Positions 7,691-14,184 of a stretch of 17,850 nucleotides of DNA are shown one piece after another. The translations under genes and the position numbers were made by a program. Source of the DNA: Bremia lactucae (Eukaryota; Oomycota; Peronosporomycetes; Peronosporales; Peronosporaceae); the NCBI RefSeq assembly GCF_004359215.1, contig NC_090619.1, positions 5,838,524 through 5,856,373 on the forward strand, written 5' to 3'. The notes beneath the pieces are model-generated. The model was not told the origin of the DNA. It searched no databases and saw only the letters and a program-made list of their open reading frames with translations. Each line of letters opens with the position of its first letter. Within the stretch, counting starts at the first letter, position 1.

Positions 7691-8460
7691 GCTATTAGCT
7701 CAGCTTAATGTTTTTGTATACTTGCGCAGGTAGTTTACCGGGCCGGCAATTGTCGTTATACAGTTGGATTCCTGGGAGTTGGTCCAGGAACATACCGGTG
7801 AGACATTCTCATCGTTAGCGTGGAATTGTTCCTTGCTGATGTAGCAACCGAGTGCTGGAATCTCGTAAGCACAGACTACACATTTCTTCATCACAATTTG
7901 TTCTCTCGCAACACTTGAAACACCCGCTTGAATGTCGAAGGTGCACCTTCTTAGCGCTGAGGCGCGGCTGTGAATAAAAATGTGATCGAAATAGCTGGGT
8001 GCATAATCGCGAAGCGGGCGAAGTTCTTGTTTCACAATCCGATTGAACGTTGCTAAGGCGTTCTTAAAGTCTTGTGGCATGACTAGCCATACTAAAAGCA
8101 TCCCGCTTGGGGTGCTGGCTGCAATGAATGAAATGTCATTGTCTCTCATAGGCATTTGATAAGAGTAGTTCGTCCGATACATATGCTCTAGATCTTGCTC
8201 CCCGACATAGAATCCAATACCATGTCCTTTAAGTGAATGGGCGTTTGAGCCGAACTCGTGACATCATTTAGCTTGTTGAAATCGTGCGTTATGCGCTGGC
8301 TTTCTTCACGCAGATAGTTGGACTCAAATATGGCGAGATACTCTCGCAAACATGGCCAGCCTTACGGCGGCTCTCAAATTTAGTAAGCGCAATGACTTGA
8401 TCACGCGGCAACGGCCAATGCCGCGTCACGGAATACTTCAATTAGGGTATAAGAATAATC
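7690..8460 (-). pseudogene. Reverse transcriptase of element 3, broken
   Basis: RT copies the element RNA into DNA. On the minus strand: VTRHWPLPRDQV (about 8430), ESISPYLSPTICVKKAS, then FNKLNDVTSSAQTPIHLKDMVLDSM (to about 8200), STPSGMLLVWLVMPQDFKNALATFNR, and YFDHIFIHSR at about 7975. In the last, the YxDD box reads FDHI, so the second catalytic Asp is His. The fingers region has stops (near 8310 and 8290) and one frameshift near 8185. The downstream part (GPVNYLRKY) matches the usual end of RT. Confidence 0.88.
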
Positions 8461-9220
8461 TCATGCTGCACCTCACGATTCGCTAGAAGCTCAGCGGAGT
8501 TCTCTCCGGGAAAGTATCGGCATACTCTCACGCGAGATTGTAAAACGGGTTGCCGAAATCACGAAGGGCATCCCAGGACTGTGACGCAAGCGTTTTTTTC
8601 ACGCTGAATAAGGCTCAGCCGCTTTTGAGCAGCCCTTAAAACTTGTTCACTGGCCGTTTCGACTGCTGAAACGACGCACACTTGCTTGATATTGCAAACC
8701 TTGAGGTCGTGAAGGAAGTCTTTCCACGATAAGGTTAACAAATATGTGTTTTCTTTAGCCTCGCACGGAGGGCTCTCCAACGCAACGGAGCACTTGTTCA
8801 AGCGCGCAAACGGATATTATTAATTTAAAACTCGTTTGAAGAGAGTTGACAAGACAATCGTCGTCTCGGAGATCGGCGTGCTCCGTTCTTGCGTCTCGAG
8901 CCCCTGTTCGGGCTTGGCACGTCGCCATCGCGGGGACATGATGAGCTACCCTCTAGACGTGGCAGCGCAGTCACCACCACGTCGTTCACAGGCGGACCTA
9001 CGGGTCGCCGAGTCTCATGAATGAGAAGCGAAAGCTTGTCGTTGATCGCCTCGGTAGTAGTTGGAAGCCGCTGCTTGGACGGTGTAATTGCATGCGGGAA
9101 CTTCTGCTCGATTAGCTCGTTATGAATCGGGAGCCTTTGCTCATTTGATTTAGTTGTATGCGGGAGACCTTGTTCAACCATCTCGTTATTTCCATCAACG
9201 TGACTAGACATACCGCACAT
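8461..9220 (-). pseudogene. Linker between protease and RT of element 3, with short repeats
   Basis: Two minus-strand frames (9220-8825 and 8801-8559) cover the variable spacer between protease and RT. The first holds four imperfect copies of an EQ(R/K/G)(L/F)P unit, spaced about 11-12 residues: VEQGLPH, NEQRLPI, IEQKFPH, SKQRLPT. It then becomes basic and Ser/Pro-rich. The second contains KDFLHDLKVCNIKQVCVVSAVE. No enzyme motif is visible. The placement rests on the neighbours. Confidence 0.55.
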
Positions 9221-9352
9221 AGAATGCCATCGTTCTCTCTGTGCTGACTTATTGTCGTGGCGAGTTCATTTGCGACCCTGATGATAGGCCAATCGGACGC
9301 CGCAACATGTAGGTGACCAAATACTTCACTCACTGCCTAGCCGCTCCGGCAC

Positions 9353-9690
9353 TTACCGTGGCAACCACGGTAAACCAAGAATGCAGTCGAATGCGCAAAT
9401 CAAGCACTCATCATTGTTCGCAAAACCGGCGTAAGGAATGGCAAAACGACCTTTCTGCGCGGAACACCTTGTGGTTGGCCATCGGCAAGCTTGAAAATGA
9501 TGTCTCTTGAACCGTAATGGTAGACGAGAAAAGGGTCAAACGGGAGGTACGAAAGAAGTTGTTAGAGGCACAAGAGTCAAACAACGCTCGGAGTGGTCGA
9601 TTTACTCCAGCAACGAAGAAACTGATGATGATCAGTCTCGACTCGTCGCTCATATGGTGGCGATGGAAGTGAGTATGAGTCACTTGGGGC
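9353..9690 (-). pseudogene. Retropepsin of element 3, broken
   Basis: The minus strand encodes ESRLIIISFFVAGVNRPLRALFDSCASNNF (about 9650-9560), the start of a Gypsy aspartic protease. The active-site triad reads D-S-C instead of D-[ST]-G, which would abolish the usual catalytic loop. Next come TITVQETSF and MANHKVFRAERSFCH. The C-terminal half is lost in frame changes. A perfect 9-bp inverted repeat with 3-nt loop lies at 9353-9373. Confidence 0.8.
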
Positions 9691-9769
9691 TAAGAGCCCG
9701 AGCTACCACCGGGGAAACAAGGGGCTACAATTCTACTAGTAGGGCGCCCCTCGCCTGCTGTACTTGCTA

Positions 9770-10260
9770 ATTTGTCTTGGCAACGCTATCGATGACACAG
9801 ATTCTCTTCGTGAGACGGCTGTATCCATGGCTACTGGTGCGGGCGCGCGGCTAACGGCCGCACAATGGCCTGTCTTGTCGCATCGAAAACACTTTATTGC
9901 GTTTTGACTGCGTGTGTCGCGGTGTAAAGCGTTATGTGACCACGAAAGATTTTGATCTGGACCAGATAAATGGTGAGGTAGCGACGCTGCAGTAACTATG
10001 ACGACGCGACAACGTAATCTTCACGAAGCGCGAGGGATAATGCTTCTTCGAGGGGTTTCGACATAGCACGCGTGAGACAATGACGAGTCTTGCCCTGCTG
10101 CAATATAAAGACGAAGATATAGATTGCGAAGCCATATCGATCGGCTGCGTGATGATATATGAAGCAAGGTGTCGTGTCTTTTCAAGCGTGATCACGCATC
10201 GACAGCTTGTCCTGTCGCAGGGGGAAGAAGTCTGTACGCAGCGAGACTCGTTTTGAGGAG
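9770..10260 (-). pseudogene. gag C-terminus of element 3 with degenerate zinc knuckle
   Basis: On the minus strand, KPLEEALSLALREDYVV (about 10060-10000) matches the gag segment just before the zinc knuckle; element A has LDTLEEVIFVAEQEDFSV in the same position. Then KCFRCDKTGHCAAVSRAPAP (about 9900-9840) is a CCHC knuckle with the last Cys displaced or replaced. The N-terminal capsid part is absent, so the element is truncated near 10260. Confidence 0.7.
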
Positions 10261-10516
10261 GCTCGACTTATCATTAGCTAATATTTTTTGGTCTATACTT
10301 TAATAATATAGACCGACAACATATGACTCGCAGTATCCGTTAATCGGATACTGCATGTTACCTCCTGATGTAATTATGTATAACACCTTAAATACTTTTG
10401 TATTGAGTAACAATCATGAACTTTTCAAAAATTCGAATACAAAAGGAATTTAATTTTTGCAATTTAATACCTTCAAAATAATTGTATTTTTCGCCATTAT
10501 CGTTTATTTCTTGTAG
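10261..10516. promoter_or_regulatory. Upstream region of the EHD-like gene, AT-rich with three inverted repeats
   Basis: No coding sequence. Three inverted repeats are visible: 10290-10314 (GGTCTATA/TATAGACC, 9-nt loop); 10330-10354 (a perfect 10-bp stem GCAGTATCCG with loop TTAAT); and CTTTTGTATT at 10395-10404 with AATACAAAAG at 10436-10445. The region separates the end of element 3 from the initiator-like motif at 10517. The first two hairpins resemble those of the retroelements, so this piece may be element-derived. A regulatory role is untested. Confidence 0.5.
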
Positions 10517-10535
10517 CCATTCCATGAACAAATTT
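10517..10535 (+). promoter_or_regulatory. Putative oomycete core promoter (initiator plus flanking element)
   Basis: CCATTCC at 10517-10523 fits the oomycete initiator (roughly YCATTYY), and CAAATTT at 10529-10535 fits the flanking element normally found just downstream. The ATG follows 14 bases later, giving a very short 5' leader, as is usual in oomycetes. No TATA box is needed in this promoter class. This is a pattern match only. Confidence 0.5.
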
Positions 10536-10548
10536 ATTTGCTAGCATC

Positions 10549-12261
10549 ATGACGGCGCGCTTAAGTGGTGGAGCAAAGTGCCAGGTTCGCGTCGCTGGTG
10601 AAGTGAATCGCATGATTCAAAAAGATGTGGGCGAACTTTACGATCAGCTGGAAATTGTGCGTGCGGAGATGCATTTCCCATCCTTTGCACCCATCAACGT
10701 GCCCATGGTGCTGGTGCTGGGCAATCATTCGTCGGGAAAGAGCACTTTCATCAATTACATGCTGGGCCAGAATGTGCAGAAGACTGGACGCGCACCCACA
10801 GATTGTACCTTCACGGTGCTAGTAGGTGGTGCACGAGAAGAGCGACTCGATGGCGCGGCGCTTGTCAGACACGCGCAATTCGGCTTTAATGACGTGGAGC
10901 GCCTTTTCGGCCACGAGTTTGTGTCACAGATCGAACTCAAAGTGGTGGCTGGTAGCGAGCTGTTGGACAAAAGTGGACTTATGATTGTAGACTCACCAGG
11001 TATGATTGATCCGCCCGGCACGTCGCTGGACCGCACGGACGAGGACCGGGGCTATGACTTTAAACGGGTTGTTCATTGGTTTGCGGACCGGGCAGACGTA
11101 ATTCTGGTCATGTTTGACCCGGACAAGCCGGGAACGACGTTCGAGACACTGGACGTGCTCACTAAGTCTTTGCAGGGAATGACAAGCAAAGTGTTGCTGA
11201 TTCTTAACAAAGTGGACGACTTTGAAACTGTTCACGACTTTGGGCGTGCATACGGAGCGCTGTGCTGGAATCTCAGCAAGGTTATCCGACGCAAAGATTT
11301 GCCAACCATATACACCATGTACGTTCCACAAGAAAAGCGAATCGCTCCGTCCACCTCAGTTATTGAACAAATTCCGCTCAATGTGTCAAACATGCTAGCG
11401 CATGAGTTTGACGGAATTCGTGGCGAAGTGATTCGTGAAGTGGAGCGAGCACCTGATCGTGCAACGGATAATATTTTAAATCTACTTAAGGCCACCACAG
11501 TAAGGCTCAAAATGCACATGACGCTGATTGAAGCATGCAAGAAGGAGTATCTGGACCTGTGCACGTTCTGGAGGCGTGCGCAGATTGCGAGTATTGCGGC
11601 GGGTATAGGCTTCACGACGTTTTATCTAATCCGAACAGTAGGCTACCGAGCCCCTGTGATACCTTTAACCACTGGCACGATGGCGCTGTCGGGATTACCA
11701 TCTTCTCCATCCTCTCAATCGCAACTATCAGGTGCGATCTCCGTTCAATTGTCTGGTGCCCGCACATCTGCTTGGGAAATGAACTGGTTTAAGCAAGTGT
11801 CGCGCTCACAGTCGCTGTTCAAGTTGAGCACATTTCTGAAAGTTGTATTACTGTCATGTGCCTCAAATTTTGCACTGTGGAAGGCATCAATACTTAACAT
11901 TGAATACAAGCGCAAGAGTGTGCTGCATTGGTTGCCACTCACCTTTAACCAGGTGTACGGACCATTTTTATGCAAATCTGATCGGGCACACGATGACATT
12001 ATGACGCAGTGGGATGTTGTACAGCCTGGCCTGAAGTTCGCTTTATCATCGACGTCAATTAAAAACTTTCCGACTATCAACACGACGAACAAGACATTTT
12101 TGGAGGATGTGCTAAATGTGCATATTCCTCGACTGGATCGCTGTGTCCGTGACCGCTCAGGAGACGACCACGCTTATATGCGCTTCAAGCACCACACGAA
12201 GTCCAAACTTGATAGTAGTCCCGAGGCGGGCATTTTCTCCGATACAGCAGACCAACTGTAG
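10549..12261 (+). CDS. EHD/dynamin-like membrane-remodelling nucleotidase (no EH domain)
   Basis: A 570-aa uninterrupted frame. The G-domain is complete: P-loop GNHSSGKST (58-66), switch-I Thr in RAPTDCTF (81-88), DSPG (148-151), RGYDFKRVVHWFADRAD (167-183) and NKVD (220-223). RGYDF followed by a WFADRAD helix is characteristic of EHD-type proteins, which despite the G-domain fold usually bind ATP, oligomerise on membranes and help shape or cut tubules. No C-terminal EH domain is present. Instead there are hydrophobic stretches at about 346-364 and 429-449, a Ser-rich stretch (380-405) and an unfamiliar C-terminus, so membrane anchoring is likely. The ATG is the first in-frame after TGA 10525-10527 and sits 14 bp behind an initiator-like motif. 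No intron is needed. It has no operon partner and is flanked by retroelements on both sides, yet it is intact. Family assignment is firm; cellular role is inferred. Confidence 0.88.
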   Translation: MTARLSGGAKCQVRVAGEVNRMIQKDVGELYDQLEIVRAEMHFPSFAPINVPMVLVLGNHSSGKSTFINYMLGQNVQKTGRAPTDCTFTVLVGGAREERLDGAALVRHAQFGFNDVERLFGHEFVSQIELKVVAGSELLDKSGLMIVDSPGMIDPPGTSLDRTDEDRGYDFKRVVHWFADRADVILVMFDPDKPGTTFETLDVLTKSLQGMTSKVLLILNKVDDFETVHDFGRAYGALCWNLSKVIRRKDLPTIYTMYVPQEKRIAPSTSVIEQIPLNVSNMLAHEFDGIRGEVIREVERAPDRATDNILNLLKATTVRLKMHMTLIEACKKEYLDLCTFWRRAQIASIAAGIGFTTFYLIRTVGYRAPVIPLTTGTMALSGLPSSPSSQSQLSGAISVQLSGARTSAWEMNWFKQVSRSQSLFKLSTFLKVVLLSCASNFALWKASILNIEYKRKSVLHWLPLTFNQVYGPFLCKSDRAHDDIMTQWDVVQPGLKFALSSTSIKNFPTINTTNKTFLEDVLNVHIPRLDRCVRDRSGDDHAYMRFKHHTKSKLDSSPEAGIFSDTADQL

Positions 12262-12811
12262 GGTTCAAGTGACAATACTAATGGAGACAAAATGCACTTT
12301 ATTGAGGATGCGTATATTCTGCGCATCTACTTTCAATGCATTACCACATGTTCTTTCGCAAGTCGTAAATCGAACAGCTTATGCCCATATCTCTTTCACC
12401 AGCAGTCGATTCACTGCCCTCTTCTCCAATTAACCGCTTTAGTGCAAAAGTATGGCAATAATTTCAAACATCCCTAACTTGATTGTATCTTTGCGCACAA
12501 AATGCCACACAAACCCGTCAATCCACAAAGCGTACTTAACGGGATGGTCAAAAACTTCATGTGAAGTAAACAGACCTGCCACTCGTCAGAATAATACGCT
12601 CGCAACGTAGGATGCACATCTACAGAGGTGGCATCCATTGATTGTTAAAAGTATTAATATTCAATTCGATTAAATATAAGTTAGTCTATGAACTACTTTT
12701 TTGCTTAAGTGCGCACGTGAAGCCGGATTACCGCTTCCGTGACGACACTTGTCCTAAGGTACTTGTTTATTAGGCGAGGCCGCTTAGGCGCCCACCAACT
12801 ACCTAACTGCA
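12262..12811. other. 3' flank of the EHD-like gene, no gene recognised
   Basis: The plus-strand frames of 61-105 codons beginning at 12116 and 12292 overlap or follow the gene end in other frames and show no family features. The sequence grows AT-rich from 12640. No AATAAA is seen near the stop codon. Nothing else can be supported here. Confidence 0.5.
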
Positions 12812-13019
12812 TGTTATGGGGCACACATCGGTTGGAGAACCGTTGTTGTGGTACATTTACTTTATGGGTAAAATACCCTTTTATCTAATTTTAAATAATT
12901 AGTTACTCAGATCCCATTTATAATGGGTAACAAATGTGGTCGCCGCCAGATATATATCTGGCGGCCAAAATCTATTTTAATTTTGCTAGGGAAGGTTTTT
13001 AGATTTAAATAATAAATAA
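12812..13019. repeat. Palindrome cluster, possible fragment of another LTR family
   Basis: Begins TGTTATGGGGCACAC, similar to the TGTAACGGGGCAC terminus of the neighbouring LTRs. It contains five inverted repeats: CGGTT/AACCG (12829-12842), GGGTA/TACCC, CTAATT/AATTAG, CCCATT/AATGGG with a 3-nt loop, and a perfect 24-bp palindrome at 12942-12965 centred on TATATA. An AATAAATAAA-like stretch follows. No matching right terminus or target duplication was identified, so the LTR interpretation is tentative; the palindromes are certain. Confidence 0.45.
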
Positions 13020-13159
13020 AGTGCAGTTTCCCTTTTGAACTTAAAGCGTTCAGTGCCTTTCTATGTCACAAGACAATGGCCTTTACAAAGGGAGCAGTTT
13101 GACGTCATTGACGATTTAGTCCGTGCTAAGCACGAGGCTGGAATGGTTTGCTGGTTTTA
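13020..13159 (+). pseudogene. Plus-strand fragment of Gypsy reverse transcriptase N-terminus
   Basis: One plus frame reads VPFYVTRQWPLQREQF followed by DVIDDLVRAKHEAGMV. This matches the conserved start of Gypsy RT; the same motif appears as VTRHWPLPRDQV in element 3 at about 8430. The fragment is opposite in orientation to all other pol sequence in the window, and the catalytic part is absent. It ends in a stop near 13159, about 30 bp before the LTR at 13189. It belongs to a separate, otherwise deleted element, or was carried here by rearrangement. Confidence 0.7.
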
Positions 13160-13188
13160 AGTGTCATGCACTGTAGTAACAATCTGAA

Positions 13189-13635
13189 TGTAACGGGGTG
13201 AATCATTACATGAAATCAACACTTAAAGGTTGTAAATATATTATCTAAAAGGTAGATAATATTTGGAGGATATTACTTTATATCGTAATATCCTGAATTC
13301 TTATCCATAAATAGGTATAGGCCATTATATCTATTTATTCCGCAGACTAATCAGCTGTAGAAGTAATCAAAGAGAGTTACAAGATAAGATAGAGAAGAAT
13401 TCATTTACATGTTTAGTATTAGGTTATAGTTAAGTCAGCATTTACAAAGATAGATTAAGAGACACTTAACTATATTAATACAGTTTTAATTTTACCCTCT
13501 TAAGTTAACTTGTTTTAAGGGAAGTCTTCCTCTGCACGTACAGTGTACGTCACCTAACGAAAGGCACCACTCACAACTGAAGCAGTGTGAAGTGGACTTG
13601 TACTGAAACAGTACAAGTCGTAGTGCCCCGTTACA
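13189..13635 (+). repeat. LTR of the element A family, inverted relative to its neighbour
   Basis: TGTAACGGGGTG at the left and GTGCCCCGTTACA at the right; the whole 447 bp is a diverged reverse complement of 13665-14108 and of 1815-2265. In its own orientation (plus) it is not preceded by a polypurine tract or followed by a usable primer-binding site, so it is neither a normal 5' nor 3' LTR. The 5-bp flanks (CTGAA at 13184-13188, CCTTG at 13636-13640) do not match, so a simple solo-LTR insertion is not supported. Confidence 0.92.
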
Positions 13636-13664
13636 CCTTGGACGGACTACAAAGTGCTACCAGG
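13636..13664 (-). other. 29-bp leader with primer-binding site between two inverted LTRs
   Basis: The 29 bases match the leader next to element A's LTR (1786-1814) except for one base. On the minus strand the LTR at 13665 is followed by CC and then TGGTAGCAC, the intact primer-binding start (13662-13645). So the LTR at 13665 is followed by internal sequence of a second copy, not by flanking DNA. That copy is cut after 29 bp by the inverted LTR. Confidence 0.8.
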
Positions 13665-14108
13665 TGTAACGGGGCACTACGACTTGTACTGCTTCAGTAC
13701 AAGTCCACTTCGCACTGCTTCAGTTGCGAGTGGTGCCTCACGTTATTTCACGTACACTAGTACGTGCAGAGGAAGACTTCTCTTTAAGGCAACTAGCTTA
13801 AAGAGGGTTAAATGAAACCTGTATTAATATAATTAAGTTTCTCTTCTTTCAGTCTTAACGCTAACTCATTATAAACTAAATACTAAAAATGCAATTGAAA
13901 TCTTATCTTATCTGTCTCTCTTTTGTTTACATCTACAGTTGATTAGTCTGCGGGATAAATAGATATAAAGGCCTATACCTTTATATGGATAAGATTTCCG
14001 AGCATTACCATATAAAGTAATATTCCCCAAATATTATCTACCTTTTAGATAATATATTAATTAACAACCTTTAAGTGTTAATTTCATGTAAGGATACACC
14101 CCGTTACA
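13665..14108 (-). repeat. 3' LTR of Gypsy element D
   Basis: A 444-bp LTR with perfect TGTAACGGGG/CCCCGTTACA ends. On the minus strand it is directly preceded by a polypurine tract (14122-14112) and lies downstream of element D pol, as expected for a 3' LTR. The four-hairpin array is at 13681-13805. Beyond it lies a primer-binding leader, an arrangement expected in tandem or circular copies sharing one LTR. Confidence 0.93.
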
Positions 14109-14111
14109 TCA

Positions 14112-14122
14112 CCCCTCTCTTC
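14112..14122 (-). other. Polypurine tract of element D
   Basis: The minus strand reads GAAGAGAGGGG, eleven purines, then TGA and the LTR start TGTAACGGGG. A purine run directly before the 3' LTR is the plus-strand primer site of LTR retrotransposons. It fixes the orientation of element D and the LTR boundary at 14108. Confidence 0.85.
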
Positions 14123-14184
14123 AACGACAATCACTCTGACTGTCATTGGATGGAGTGGTCACTATTTGACCACTTAATTTAAAA

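Larger units (their letters stand above)
4286..10260 (-). mobile_element. Decayed Gypsy element 3 (gag end to pol C-terminus)
   Basis: The minus strand carries, from right to left, a gag tail with ruined CCHC knuckle, protease, a repeat-containing linker, RT, RNase H, integrase and the pol C-terminal tail. This is the Gypsy order. Every domain has stops and frameshifts. The gag N-terminus, leader and 5' LTR are missing at the right end, where the element stops about 250 bp before the promoter of the gene at 10549. A segment of roughly 700 bp (6380-7085) between RNase H and integrase does not fit and may be an insertion. No LTR could be assigned. Confidence 0.85.

Noticed and set aside
10755..11036. 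Minus-strand frames of 93-127 codons inside 10755-12092
   Set aside because: Shadows of the EHD-like coding sequence; the plus strand has a full G-domain and these show no motifs.
12116..12477. Plus-strand frames of 105 and 61 codons at the end of the EHD-like gene
   Set aside because: They start inside the gene in another frame or in non-coding flank and show no coding signature.
13189..13635. Simple solo LTR inserted beside element D
   Set aside because: Flanking five-base sequences differ (CTGAA versus CCTTG) and the right flank is exactly the family leader, so a rearrangement fits better.
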